Shown one piece after another: positions 24,580-33,400 of a stretch of DNA of 64,000 nucleotides (the first letter of the stretch is position 1; the number at the start of each line of letters is the position of its first letter). The DNA comes from Planctomycetota bacterium. GTDB lineage: Bacteria; Planctomycetota; SZUA-567; H5-PLA8. The DNA lies in the NCBI GenBank assembly GCA_026184295.1, contig JAHCJK010000004.1:1-64000 (forward strand), in the 5' to 3' direction. Both the position numbers and the translations under genes were made by a program. The notes below the pieces were generated by a model, which searched no databases, was not told the DNA's origin, and saw nothing but the letters and a program-made list of their open reading frames with translations.

Positions 24580-24735
24580 GGCTTAAGCCCTCGGAATCGT
24601 GGAAGCAGGCTGAAGCCTGCTGAAGCTCGCGTGCGTGGGCCTCTGCTCCACCAGCTAAAAGCTGGTGGCAAGCAACAGATCGACGGCAAGTTTCGTCCGC
24701 GCTGAAGCGCGGACAACGATGCTCGACCCTCGAGC
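24580..24735. repeat. Cluster of five short hairpins in a 541-bp gene-free stretch
   Basis: GGCTTAAGCC (24580-24589); GCAGGCT-GA-AGCCTGC (24605-24620); CCACCAGCT-AAA-AGCTGGTGG (24648-24668); GTCCGCGCT-GA-AGCGCGGAC (24695-24714); GCTCGA-CCC-TCGAGC (24721-24735). Three of them share the core GCT-(GA or AAA)-AGC with different flanks. The rest of 24276-24816 holds no convincing gene: a 75-codon frame at 24333 has no recognisable features. Confidence 0.75.
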
Positions 24736-24751
24736 ATTTCAATAGAGCAGA

Positions 24752-24777
24752 AAGGGGCGAACGCGCGTTCGCCCCTT
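24752..24777 (-). terminator. Perfect 26-bp palindrome, terminator of ftsK
   Basis: A 13-bp self-complementary arm on each side, rich in G/C with an AA/TT edge, lies 39 bp beyond the ftsK stop. On the minus strand it is followed by TTCTGCTCT, a weak T-tract. Confidence 0.7.
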
Positions 24778-24816
24778 CCCTATTCGTGCCGATTCGTGCG
24801 TATTCGTGGATCGCAG

Positions 24817-27711
24817 TCAGTCCGCGGCCGTCGGTTCCTTGTCGAGCTGCCCGACGAGGCCCGTGTCGATCTTGGCTTCGCCGTCCTCGCCCGCGTCGCT
24901 GCGGTCGCCGTGCTCGTCCCCGCGCGTGCCGTCCACGTTGTCGAGCACCTCGGTGGCGGCGACGACCGGAACGATCTTTTCGGCGACGGCCTTGCGGTCG
25001 CCCCAGGTCGCGGCGTGGGCCTTGTCGCTGAGCATGCCCTTCTTGTAGCTGTCCCAGGCTTCGACGGTGATGAGCAGTTCGCGGCCCTTGGCGCCGCGGT
25101 CGGGGCCCACGATGCCGCGCTGTTCCATCTGGTCGCACAGCTTGGCCGCGCGCGTGTAGCCCAGGCCCATGCGGCGCTGCAGCAGGCTGGTGCTCGCGCG
25201 CCCCACGGCCAGGAAGCATTCGACGCCTTCCTCGAACTTCTCGTCGAGCGGCAACTGGTCCACCTGCGCGGGCTCGCCGTCCTCGTTGGTGTTGGCCATG
25301 GCGTGCGCGGCCTTCTCGATCTCGTCGCTGTAGATCGGCGCGGCCTGCTTCTTGCAGAAGTCCACGACGGCCTTGATCTCGTGGTCGGCGATGAAGACGC
25401 CCTTGGCGCGGACAAGCTGCGAAGTGCCCGGCGGAACGAAGAGCATGTCGCCCTTGCCGGCCAGTTTGTCGGCGCCGCCGGTGTCGAGCACGATGCGGCT
25501 GTCGATCTTGCTCTTCACCTGGAAGCAGATGCGGCAGGGCAGGTTGGTCTTGATCAGGCCGGTCACGACGTCGGCGCTGGGGCGCTGCGTGGCCAGGATC
25601 ACGTGGATGCCGGCCGCGCGGGCCTTCTGCGCCAGGCGGGCGATCGCCTGTTCGATCTCCTTGCCGCTGGTCATCATCAGGTCGGCGAACTCGTCCACGA
25701 TGATCACGATGTACGGCATCGGGTCGATGTACTGGTCGGGTGCCTCGTCCTGCGGCAGGCGCGCCAGGCGTTCTTCCTGGGTCAGCTTGTTGAAGGTCGC
25801 GATGTTGCGCACGCCGACCTTGCTCATGCGTTCGTAGCGGTCTTCCATCTTCTGGACGGCCCAGGTGAGCACGCCGGCGGCGAGCTTCATGTCGCTCACG
25901 ACCGGGCTGAGCAGGTGCGGGATGCCCTTGAAGTCGGTCATTTCCACCTGCTTGGGATCGACGAGGATCAGCTTCACCTCGTGCGGCCGGCGCAGGATCA
26001 TCAGCGAAAGAATGATCGAGTTGACGCAGACCGACTTGCCGGAGCCCGTCGTGCCGGCGATCAGCAGGTGCGGCATGCGCGCCAGGTCCGCGACCAGCGG
26101 GTTGCCGGTGGCGTCGCGGCCGAGGATGAGCGGGAGGGTCCAGTTGCCGCTGCGGAACTGCGTCGATTCCATGATCGGGCGCATGCGGACGACGTAGTCT
26201 TCCACGTTGGGGATTTCGATGCCGATGGTGTCGCGACCGGGGATCGGCGCGATGATGCGCACGCCGTTCTCGGCCTTCATGGCCATGGCCAGGTTGTCCG
26301 AGAGGTTGATCACGCGCTGGACCTTGATGCCGGGGTCGAGCGAGAGTTCGTACATCGTCACCGCCGGGCCGTGGTGGATGCCCACCAGCCGCGAGCCGAT
26401 CTTGAATTCCCACAGGGTCTCGATCAGCTTCGCGCCGCGGTCCTTCAGCGTGTCGCTGGAGACCTCGACGGCGATGTCCTTCGCTTCCAGCGAACCGTAG
26501 TCGGGCAGTTTGTAGTCGTCGGGCAGCTTGGGCTTGGGAACGGGGGGCTCGGCGGCCTCGTCCTTTTCGCCTTCGCCGGCGGGCTTGTCCTTGTCCTGCT
26601 TCTCCTGCATCGCGGCCATGAACTTCTGGCGCGCCTTCTCCTTTTCGCGCTCCTGGACGGCGCGCTCCTTCTCGAGCTTCTCCAGCGCCTTGCATTCCTT
26701 CTCGGCGCGCTCGCGCGCGTCCTTCTCGCGCTCGATGCGCTCCTTCTCGGCCAGGTCCGCCTGGCGGATGGCTTCCTCGCGGCGCGCCTTGGCCTCGTCC
26801 TCTTCCTTGACCGGTTCGGCCTTTTTGGCTTCCACCTTCGGCAGCGAACGCTTCTTCGCCTCGGGGGCCTCGGATTCGGCCTCGTCGCCGGCTTCCTCGG
26901 GCAGCGCCTGGCGGAGCTTCTTGGTCGAAGGCAGCTCCTTCTCGCGGAACTCCTTCGTCTCCTTGGTCTCGCGCGCCTCCTTCGGCAGCGCCATGAAGTC
27001 GTTCTTCAGCGGCGGCGCTTCGGGGACGGGAGCCTTCAGGGCCGGCAGGCGCACGCTGGCGCTGTGGCCGCTCGTGGCCGCCGCGGGCGCCAGGTTCGGG
27101 GCCGGCGTCGCCGATTCCTTGATCTTGCCGATGGCCGCGTCCCAGGCCATGCGGCTCAGCTTCACCGCGCCTCGGCCGACGAGCCCCAGGAGGAATTCCG
27201 TGACGTCCTGCGCGATCAGCAGGCCCGAGAGCAGCAGGGCCGTGACCAGCACCATGTACACGCCGTACGGCCCGAAGTACTGGACCAGCGGCGGGGCGAG
27301 GTAGTAGCTGCCCACCAGCCCGCCGCGCCCGGCGGGAAAGCTGCTCGCGTCCGCGACGCCGACGCTCGGCACGCTGACCCACGCGCAGACGATCGCGACC
27401 AGCAGCAGCGAGCCCAGGCTGCGCAGGAGCATGCCCGCGGCCGAACGCGCCGCGCACATCATCGCGCCGAAGACCAGCAGGCAGAGCACGATCACCCACG
27501 AGCCCACGCCGTACAGGCAGAGCAGATGGTGGGCGACCTTGGCGCCGATGAGCCCGCAGAGGTTCTGGGTGTGGCCCGCCGCGGCGGCCTCGAAGTCCAT
27601 CACGTCCGAGGGCGCCTGGGAGTACAGGCTGAGCCCGCAGAAGACCGCGAGCACCACCAGGACCAGCCCGGTGGCGATGGCCGTCGTTTCTTTCTGCCGT
27701 TCGTTTTCCAT
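24817..27711 (-). CDS. ftsK: FtsK/SpoIIIE-type DNA translocase
   Basis: 964 residues. Four or so N-terminal membrane helices (TAIATGLVLVVLAVFCGLSL, then VGSWVIVLCLLVFGAMM, SLGSLLLVAIVCAWV and VYMVLVTALLLSGLLI) anchor it at the septum. A long charged linker (about 230-430) is rich in Glu/Lys/Arg and probably coiled-coil. The alpha and beta motor domains follow, with Walker A IAGTTGSGKSVCVNS and Walker B IVIIVDEFADLMM. A C-terminal winged-helix gamma domain (LLQRRMGLGYTRAAKLCDQM) reads KOPS polarity. It pumps chromosomal DNA and activates XerCD at division. ATG 27711 has GGAGG upstream; the frame is open far beyond it, but without homology. It ends the minus-strand run and is followed by the palindromic terminator. 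Confidence 0.95.
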   Translation of the reverse strand: MENERQKETTAIATGLVLVVLAVFCGLSLYSQAPSDVMDFEAAAAGHTQNLCGLIGAKVAHHLLCLYGVGSWVIVLCLLVFGAMMCAARSAAGMLLRSLGSLLLVAIVCAWVSVPSVGVADASSFPAGRGGLVGSYYLAPPLVQYFGPYGVYMVLVTALLLSGLLIAQDVTEFLLGLVGRGAVKLSRMAWDAAIGKIKESATPAPNLAPAAATSGHSASVRLPALKAPVPEAPPLKNDFMALPKEARETKETKEFREKELPSTKKLRQALPEEAGDEAESEAPEAKKRSLPKVEAKKAEPVKEEDEAKARREEAIRQADLAEKERIEREKDARERAEKECKALEKLEKERAVQEREKEKARQKFMAAMQEKQDKDKPAGEGEKDEAAEPPVPKPKLPDDYKLPDYGSLEAKDIAVEVSSDTLKDRGAKLIETLWEFKIGSRLVGIHHGPAVTMYELSLDPGIKVQRVINLSDNLAMAMKAENGVRIIAPIPGRDTIGIEIPNVEDYVVRMRPIMESTQFRSGNWTLPLILGRDATGNPLVADLARMPHLLIAGTTGSGKSVCVNSIILSLMILRRPHEVKLILVDPKQVEMTDFKGIPHLLSPVVSDMKLAAGVLTWAVQKMEDRYERMSKVGVRNIATFNKLTQEERLARLPQDEAPDQYIDPMPYIVIIVDEFADLMMTSGKEIEQAIARLAQKARAAGIHVILATQRPSADVVTGLIKTNLPCRICFQVKSKIDSRIVLDTGGADKLAGKGDMLFVPPGTSQLVRAKGVFIADHEIKAVVDFCKKQAAPIYSDEIEKAAHAMANTNEDGEPAQVDQLPLDEKFEEGVECFLAVGRASTSLLQRRMGLGYTRAAKLCDQMEQRGIVGPDRGAKGRELLITVEAWDSYKKGMLSDKAHAATWGDRKAVAEKIVPVVAATEVLDNVDGTRGDEHGDRSDAGEDGEAKIDTGLVGQLDKEPTAAD

Positions 27712-27751
27712 CCCATCCTCCCGCGCGGGTAAAAAGCGGAGGTCCCACGTC

Positions 27752-27841
27752 GCCTCGACCGAGGCAACAGACGACTGAACTCGGCCGAAGTGCCGAGGGT
27801 GCACGATGCCTTTTAGGTATCGGCTAGGAGCCCCGGGGGCT
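27752..27841. repeat. Three hairpins in the ftsK leader region
   Basis: GCCTC-GACC-GAGGC (27752-27765), CTCGGC-CGAAGT-GCCGAG (27780-27797) and AGCCCC-G-GGGGCT (27829-27841). They lie in the gap 27712-28007 between the double hydrolase and ftsK. The rest of that gap (27842-28007) shows purine-rich blocks, but I could not match it to any RNA I know. Confidence 0.5.
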
Positions 27842-28007
27842 GGACGGAATTTGCCGCGCAAAGCGCGCCGCGAACGCACCTGTAACTGCGGCCAAGGAAA
27901 GGGTTTTAGGAGTCGAAACGAAGCGAAGCAAAAGACCCGGGAAGCAAAGCCGGTTCTGCGGCTGAGGTCCGCCGGCGGCCTGCTGCTTTTTTCCGGTTCC
28001 GGTCCCG

Positions 28008-30140
28008 TTACTCGGGGAAGGTTTCCTGCTGCGCGGCGTTTTCGGCCGGGGTGACGCCCAGGGCCGCGGCGAGGGCGAGCAGGGTCTCGCGCTGGCAGTC
28101 GGTGGTCACGACGCGGAATTCGCCCGCGGCCCCGAAGCGCTTGTAGATTTCCTGCGTCAGGGCGTACTCGCGTTCGGCCTGCTGCGCGGGCAGGCGTTCG
28201 CGGCGCTGGTTGACCGCGTTCACCAGCGTCACCGGGCGCGGCGCGGCGCAGGCGGCGACGTGCGGCAGGTCGAAGTCCTTCAGCGCGCCGGGCAGGCTGA
28301 TGCTGAAGTGGTGGTTCGCGCGGCGACGCACCGCCAGCGACTTGTAGTTGCTCAGGCCGCGCAGGAGCGCCGTGCGGGCGACCTTTTCGTCCAGGGCGGC
28401 GGCGTAAAGCGCCCACAGCGCGCCGCGGCCGATGCCAACGACCGAGATGCGTTCGGGCTTTACGTCCCAGCGCGTGCGCAGGTACTGCAGGGTGCGCAGG
28501 GCGTCGAAGACGCGCCCGCCGAAGAGGTTCAGGCCCACGTTCAGCGTGCGCCGCGACCAGCTCGCCTCGCTGCCCAGCAGCAGCGCGTCGTAGGGGTCGC
28601 CGTCGTCGCGGGCGGGTTCGACGCGGGTCTCGCCGCGCGCGCGCACGTCCACGGCCATGATGTTGAAGCCGCCGCCGGCCATCAGCGCCATCCAGCGCCC
28701 CTGCGCGGCGATGGCCGAGAGCCCGCGTTCGTGCAGCGCGAGCACCGTCGGGCGGGCCACGCGGCCTTCGGGGCCGTCGGGCGCGCTGTAGAAGGAATAC
28801 GGGAGGTAGATGCCCTCTTCGACGACCAGGCGGCCCTTCTCGACGGCCAGGCCCCAGTCGGTGCCGTGCCCTTCCACCAGGCCTTCGACGGGCGCCTGCG
28901 GTTCGGTAAAGCGCAGGTGCGGGCGAATCTTCTCGCGCAGGGATTCCTGAAGGTCGCGGGCCTGCTTCTCGTTCGACGGCAGCGCGATGGCCGGGGGCCA
29001 GTCCTTGATGCGTTCGCGGTGGTAGGTGAACAGGTCCACGCTGTTGAGCGAGGTGAGCACCTGGCCGGTCTCGGTCGCGTTGAGCGCCTCGGCCGGTTCC
29101 AGCGGCGTGGTCGGTTCCGCGGGCATCTCGCCCGGAAGCCCGAAGGCCTTGGCGAAGAATTCCGCCGAGCGCGTGCGGATCGCCTTCAGGTAGCCGTGGG
29201 GGCCCTCGGCGATGAAGGCATCGACGTTCGCGCGCGCGCCGAAGCGGTCGTACCACGCGCCGACCTCGGCCAGGTTGTCCTTGCAGCGCTGCTCGGCCTT
29301 GTCCCCCGTGCAGTAGGCCAGCAGGAGCGGCTTGGGCGCGAAGGCCATGAGCATGTCGAGCGCGATCACGCCGCGCGCGATGGACCCAAAGAGGTTCTGT
29401 TCGGCGTCGCCGCCGCCCAGCGAGTCCGCCTGGTAATTGTCGGCCACGGTGCAGACGGCGCTCAGGCGCGGTTCCATGCAGGCGAGGTACCGAGAGAGCG
29501 ACCCGCCGCCGCTCGCCCCGGTCGCGCCCAGGCGCTTGGGGTCGATCTCGGGGCGTTCGCAGAGCAGGTCGAGCCCGCGCATCGCGTCCCACATCATGTA
29601 CAGGCCCAGGTGGTGCCCGGTCAGGAAGAGCGCGTTGCCGAGAATGGTGTGTTCGTCGGTGACGGACTTGCCGACCCAGGAACGGCGCAGCACGACGTCG
29701 AAGTTCTGGACGCGTTCGCCCTGGCCGACGCCGTCGAAGATCAGCGTCGCGATGCCGCGGCGCGCAAAGAGCTGCCCGAGCCGCTGGTGTTCCTCGTGCG
29801 CCTTGCCCGCCACCCAGTGCCCGATCGGCACCACCACGCCCGGGTGCGGCCCGGAGCCGCTCGGCAGGTACAGGTTGGCCGTCACCGGCATCCCCGGCAG
29901 GCTCTCGTAGGTCAGGATTTCAAGCTGGTAGCCGTCGCAGGCGCGCTTCTCGACCTGCTTGACGTTCAGCGGGGCGCGTTCGGGCCAGGCGCCGAAGATC
30001 TCGCCGCAGATCGCGCGGACTTCGGCCTGGCGCGCCTCGGCGTCCTCGCGCGTCTGGATCTTCGCGATCCGTTCGGCGCGCGCGGCGAAATGGCGCGCTC
30101 CGACGCTGGTGATGTAGGTTTCGTACATGCCGGCGGGCAT
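28008..30140 (-). CDS. Two-domain alpha/beta hydrolase (acetyl-xylan-esterase-like), second domain degenerate
   Basis: 710 residues built as two alpha/beta-hydrolase halves. The first (about 60-340) has FDGVGQGER, the nucleophile elbow GATGASGGGSL with Ser210, and a His in AEGPHGYLK; it resembles AXE1/DLH-type esterases. The second half (about 430-700) keeps the fold signature VLALHERGLSA, IMAVDVRARGET and VVGIGRGALWALYAA. At the elbow, Ser is replaced by Gly (GIGRG), so it should be inactive and structural. No signal peptide is present. Cytosolic deacetylation or ester cleavage of carbohydrate derivatives is the family-based guess. GAGGAG precedes ATG 30140. Confidence 0.8.
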   Translation of the reverse strand: MPAGMYETYITSVGARHFAARAERIAKIQTREDAEARQAEVRAICGEIFGAWPERAPLNVKQVEKRACDGYQLEILTYESLPGMPVTANLYLPSGSGPHPGVVVPIGHWVAGKAHEEHQRLGQLFARRGIATLIFDGVGQGERVQNFDVVLRRSWVGKSVTDEHTILGNALFLTGHHLGLYMMWDAMRGLDLLCERPEIDPKRLGATGASGGGSLSRYLACMEPRLSAVCTVADNYQADSLGGGDAEQNLFGSIARGVIALDMLMAFAPKPLLLAYCTGDKAEQRCKDNLAEVGAWYDRFGARANVDAFIAEGPHGYLKAIRTRSAEFFAKAFGLPGEMPAEPTTPLEPAEALNATETGQVLTSLNSVDLFTYHRERIKDWPPAIALPSNEKQARDLQESLREKIRPHLRFTEPQAPVEGLVEGHGTDWGLAVEKGRLVVEEGIYLPYSFYSAPDGPEGRVARPTVLALHERGLSAIAAQGRWMALMAGGGFNIMAVDVRARGETRVEPARDDGDPYDALLLGSEASWSRRTLNVGLNLFGGRVFDALRTLQYLRTRWDVKPERISVVGIGRGALWALYAAALDEKVARTALLRGLSNYKSLAVRRRANHHFSISLPGALKDFDLPHVAACAAPRPVTLVNAVNQRRERLPAQQAEREYALTQEIYKRFGAAGEFRVVTTDCQRETLLALAAALGVTPAENAAQQETFPE

Positions 30141-30246
30141 GATGGGCTCCTCTGGAAGTAGGCGCGAGGTCGAGCGGCGAACTGCACGTGCAACCGGCGT
30201 TCTTTGACTGCCACCGCGACCGCGCGACGAATCAAAGAACTGCTTC

Positions 30247-31659
30247 TTATATTACCACATCGCCGCCCGGCTTGATCTTCAGATCTTTGTGTTTCGCCAA
30301 TCCTTCGCCGAAAAGCGAGGTCGCCGGGGCCAGTTCGATGCGCGCGTCCACGCTGCCGTCGGCCTTGCGCGGCACCTTGCAGCCCGCGGCTTCCAGCCAG
30401 CGCGCGTACTGGTCGGTAAGCATCGCGCGGGCGCTCGCGGGCGAGTCCTCCCCTTCCGCGTTCTTGACCGGGCCGAAGTCGTCTTCGCGCGGGGTCTCCA
30501 TGGTCAGGGCGGTGCGCGCGAGCGGCAGGGCGTCGAAGACGAAGGTCTCGAACTTCACGCCGTTCTTCTCCCCGGCCTTCAGCTTGACCGGCTGGCCGTC
30601 GGCGCCGACGCAGGGGACCGCCTTCTTCGCCTTGTGGTACGGGAGCTGGAAGCCGCCCTTGTTCAGGCGTTCGACGAAGCCGACGTCGAGCACGTGAATG
30701 GCGATGCTCCCGGCCCAGAAGCGCAGCGAACCGTCCGGCAGCGTGGCCTTGGCCATGTCCTCGGGCAGGTCGCTGTACTCGATCACGCCCAGCTTGCCGT
30801 TGTTGAAACCGATGACGCCGACGGGTTCCTTCCAGTCGCGCTTGCGCACGACCTTGCTGGACATCTCCGCGCCCGCGCGCAGGTGGTAGCCGATAAAGGC
30901 CGGATCGCAGAGCCGGTTCAGGCCGTTGTCCACCTGGAAGTAGAAGACCGTGTCCACGCCCATGCCGCGCAGCCACTTCAGCGCGCCGCTGTCGTTCAAG
31001 GCCTTGATCGAACCGCCGTGACCGTTGGGCGCCAGGGCCAGGCTGGCGGGCGTCTCGAGCAGCAGTTTGCCCTCGGGCGTGACCGCCGGCATGTTCTCCT
31101 GCACGCAGAACATGACCGAGTCCGCGCCGAGCCCGAAAAAGCCCTTCTCCTGGAAATACTTGCGCGTATCCGCGTCGTTGGCGTCGGAGGTCATCACGAT
31201 CCACGGCACCTTGGCGCCGTACTGCGCGCGCAGTGCCGCAATCTTTTCGGCGTGGAGCTGAAAGAGCGAGCGCTTGCCGACCGGGCCGATCTCGAAACAG
31301 CCTTTGGGACCCTTGAGGCCCAGGCGCGTCCCCTGCCCGCCCGCGACCAGAAAACACCCGACGCGACCGGCGCGCAGAGCCTTTTCGCCCTCGGCCCACG
31401 CGGCCGCGTACGCCTTGCGGTCGTTCTCGTCCTTGGGCGTGACGATGACGGGCGAGGGTTCCAGTTTGGCCTTGGCCGCCGGAGCCGCCGCGCCGGCCTC
31501 GAGGAATTCCTTCTTGAGCCGGTCGATGAGCGCGAAATCCACGGCTTCGGCCTGCGCCGCCAGGCTGGCGCGTTCGGCCTCGCCGAGTTTGTCCCAGAAG
31601 GCGAAGACGTGGTCCTGGCCGTGCGCCTTGGCGCGCTTGCGGAGTTCGGAGAAGTCCAT
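30247..31659 (-). CDS. UTP-dependent UDP-sugar pyrophosphorylase (UAP/UGP2 family)
   Basis: A 470-residue nucleotidyltransferase of the eukaryote-like UDPGP family. The UTP-binding loop LVAGGQGTRLGLKGPKGC is intact. Then come PWIVMTSDAND, GHGGSIKALNDSGAL and a Lys/Asp-containing VFYFQVDNGLN. The length and segment order match UDP-N-acetylglucosamine pyrophosphorylase (UAP1) better than bacterial GalU (about 300) or GlmU. It would make UDP-GlcNAc or UDP-glucose for envelope polysaccharides. The frame is open upstream, but ATG 31659 begins at the usual helical cap (MDFSELRKRA) and follows GAGAGG. The HEAT gene ends 18 bp upstream; the two are probably co-transcribed. Confidence 0.85.
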   Translation of the reverse strand: MDFSELRKRAKAHGQDHVFAFWDKLGEAERASLAAQAEAVDFALIDRLKKEFLEAGAAAPAAKAKLEPSPVIVTPKDENDRKAYAAAWAEGEKALRAGRVGCFLVAGGQGTRLGLKGPKGCFEIGPVGKRSLFQLHAEKIAALRAQYGAKVPWIVMTSDANDADTRKYFQEKGFFGLGADSVMFCVQENMPAVTPEGKLLLETPASLALAPNGHGGSIKALNDSGALKWLRGMGVDTVFYFQVDNGLNRLCDPAFIGYHLRAGAEMSSKVVRKRDWKEPVGVIGFNNGKLGVIEYSDLPEDMAKATLPDGSLRFWAGSIAIHVLDVGFVERLNKGGFQLPYHKAKKAVPCVGADGQPVKLKAGEKNGVKFETFVFDALPLARTALTMETPREDDFGPVKNAEGEDSPASARAMLTDQYARWLEAAGCKVPRKADGSVDARIELAPATSLFGEGLAKHKDLKIKPGGDVVI

Positions 31660-31676
31660 CGCGTGCGTTCCTCTCG

Positions 31677-32249
31677 TCAGGCCTGCGCCATGCCGGCCAG
31701 CGCGTTGCTCGCGGCCTTGGCCACGCAGGCGCGGGCGTCCTTCGCGGCGGCCGCCAGCGCCTTCGCCGCGCGCCGGTCGCCGAGCGCGCCCAGCGCTTCC
31801 GCGGCGGCCTGCCGCACGTACCATTCCTTGTCGCGCAAGGCCCGGATCAGCGCGGGGGACGCGGCCCGGGCGCGCAGGGTCCGCAGGAGTTCCGCCGCCA
31901 GCACGCGCACGCCGCCGGATTCGTCCTTAAGCGCCGGCAGAATCGCGCGCGCCGCCTTGGGCCCGCCGGCCTGCGCGAGGGTCGCCAGCGCCACGCGCCG
32001 CACCGACATATGCGGATCGCGGAGATACTTCAGCGCCAGCGCGCGCGCCGCCGGATCGCCGCGCCGCCGCAGGACCTCGAAGGCGCAGCGCCGTTCGACC
32101 ACGTGGGGCGAGGACGCCGCGAGTTTGCGGAGCAGCGGCAGCGGCGGCTTCTTGAGCGCCGCCAGTTTGGGGATGGCGCGTTCGCGTTCCGCGACCTTGC
32201 GGCTGCGGAAGCACGCGAGCAGACGGGCGGCTTGTTCGGCTTCGGTCAT
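31677..32249 (-). CDS. HEAT-repeat protein
   Basis: 190 residues made almost entirely of about five alpha-helical HEAT-like repeats. Each has the pattern of hydrophobic residues around DP-VRR-AL (for example DPHMSVRRVALATLAQAGG and DKEWYVRQAAAEALGALGD). Such solenoids are protein-binding scaffolds. Related short HEAT proteins in other bacteria bind phycobilin or act as lyase-like or scaffold factors, but nothing here specifies a partner. No signal or membrane segment is seen. It lies 21 bp after fabI and 17 bp before the pyrophosphorylase, so it is an internal gene of the envelope-biosynthesis transcript. Confidence 0.78.
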   Translation of the reverse strand: MTEAEQAARLLACFRSRKVAERERAIPKLAALKKPPLPLLRKLAASSPHVVERRCAFEVLRRRGDPAARALALKYLRDPHMSVRRVALATLAQAGGPKAARAILPALKDESGGVRVLAAELLRTLRARAASPALIRALRDKEWYVRQAAAEALGALGDRRAAKALAAAAKDARACVAKAASNALAGMAQA

Positions 32250-32270
32250 GGTTCGCGCGGGCTCGTCCGG

Positions 32271-33177
32271 TCAGGCCTGCTTGGCCGCGTCGAGCGCGCC
32301 CGGTTCCATGCCCATCGAGTGGTAGCCCTTGTCCACGTACACGGTCGTCCCGGTGATGCCGGCGCCGAGCGCGGAGCAGAGGAACGCGGCGGTGTTGCCC
32401 ACATCGCCCGCGGTGTTGACCTCGGGCAGCGCGGAATTCTTCTGGTAGTAGTTCACCATCAGCTCGATCGTGCCGATGGCCTTGGCCGCGCGGCTGGGCA
32501 GCGGGCCGGCGCTGATCACGTTCACGCGGATGCCGAACTTGCGCCCGGCCTCGAAGGCCAGAACCCGCGTGTCGCTCTCCAGCGCGGCCTTCGCGGAACT
32601 CATGCCGCCGCCGTAGCCGGGGATGACGCGTTCGCTGGCCATGTAGGTGAGCGAGACCGCCGCGCCGCCGGGGCGCATCAGCGGGCCGAAGCGCTGGATC
32701 AGGCTCACGTTCGAGTATGCGCTGGCGCTCACCGCCGCGAGGTACCCCTTGCGGCTGGTCTCGAGCAGCGGCTTCTTCACTTCCGGGCCGTTGGCCAGCG
32801 AGTGCACCAGGATGTCGAGACCCTGCTCGCCGTAGTCCTTCTTGAAGGCCTCGGCCGCTTCGGCCAGCGTGTAGCCGCTCAGGTCCTTGTAGCGCTTGTC
32901 CTCGCGGAGTTCGGCCGGGACGTCCTCGGGCGTATCGAAGGACGCGTCGAGCGGGTAGACCTTGGCGATCTTCATCTCGCCGCCGCCCGGCAGGGCCACG
33001 TCGAGCTTCTGGCGTTCGAGGCTTTTCGTGAAGAGACCGAGCACCGGGGGCCACGTGCCGACGGTGATTTCAGGCGCCGGCGGCCGCGAGGGCTTTGCAG
33101 ATGGCCCAGCCGTAGCCGTTGTCGTCGGCGATGCCCGCGACGAAGGCGCGCTTGCCGGTCAGATCGATGGGAAGCAT
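32271..33177 (-). pseudogene. fabI: Enoyl-ACP reductase I with a single-base frameshift
   Basis: The last step of fatty-acid elongation, in the long plant/chlamydia-type FabI form (about 301 residues once repaired). The 5' part starts at ATG 33177 ([19 protein letters not shown], then [15 protein letters not shown]) and hits a stop after 35 codons. The rest continues in another frame from [22 protein letters not shown] to the end. It includes [12 protein letters not shown] and the catalytic YGGGMSSAK segment. Deleting one A at 33072 on the plus strand joins both parts exactly. An internal GTG (33044) could only make an N-truncated protein lacking the NAD-binding loop. Sequencing or assembly error is a serious alternative, because the gene is usually essential. 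Confidence 0.85.
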
Positions 33178-33271
33178 GCGGTTGCGTCTCCTTGCGCGAA
33201 TGGTTCAAGCAAGGACGCAGCTTATTAGGAAATCCCGAAACTAAAATTCAAAATCCAGCGGACGGAAGGTT

Positions 33272-33398
33272 GGCTGGTTCGCTGGTTTTCTCGTTCGCTG
33301 GTTGCACGCCAAGCAGGTAACCAGCGAACTAGCGAACAAGCAAACCAGCCAACAAGCAAACTAGCCAACTAGCCAACCAGCCAACTAGCCAACTAGCC
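33272..33398. repeat. 8-bp-period inverted repeat
   Basis: The right arm 33319-33398 is exactly ten 8-bp units of the form AAC(C/T/A)AGC(G/A/C). The left arm 33272-33303 has four units of the complementary form, (G/C)GCTGGTT with one variant. A 15-bp spacer separates them. The array ends two bases before the stop codon of the minus-strand gene. Just to its right (33178-33271) is the fabI leader, which also carries an AT-rich AAATCCCGAAACTAAAATTC stretch. Confidence 0.9.
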
Positions 33399-33400
33399 GT

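Noticed and set aside
27842-28007. Structured RNA (RNase P, SRP, tmRNA) upstream of ftsK
   Set aside because: None of the conserved cores of these RNAs could be found on either strand.
27712-29592. Upstream extension of the ftsK reading frame
   Set aside because: It has no homology, and ATG 27711 has a good ribosome-binding site and begins the membrane domain.
33319-33398. CRISPR array
   Set aside because: The period is 8 bp without spacers and no cas gene is near.
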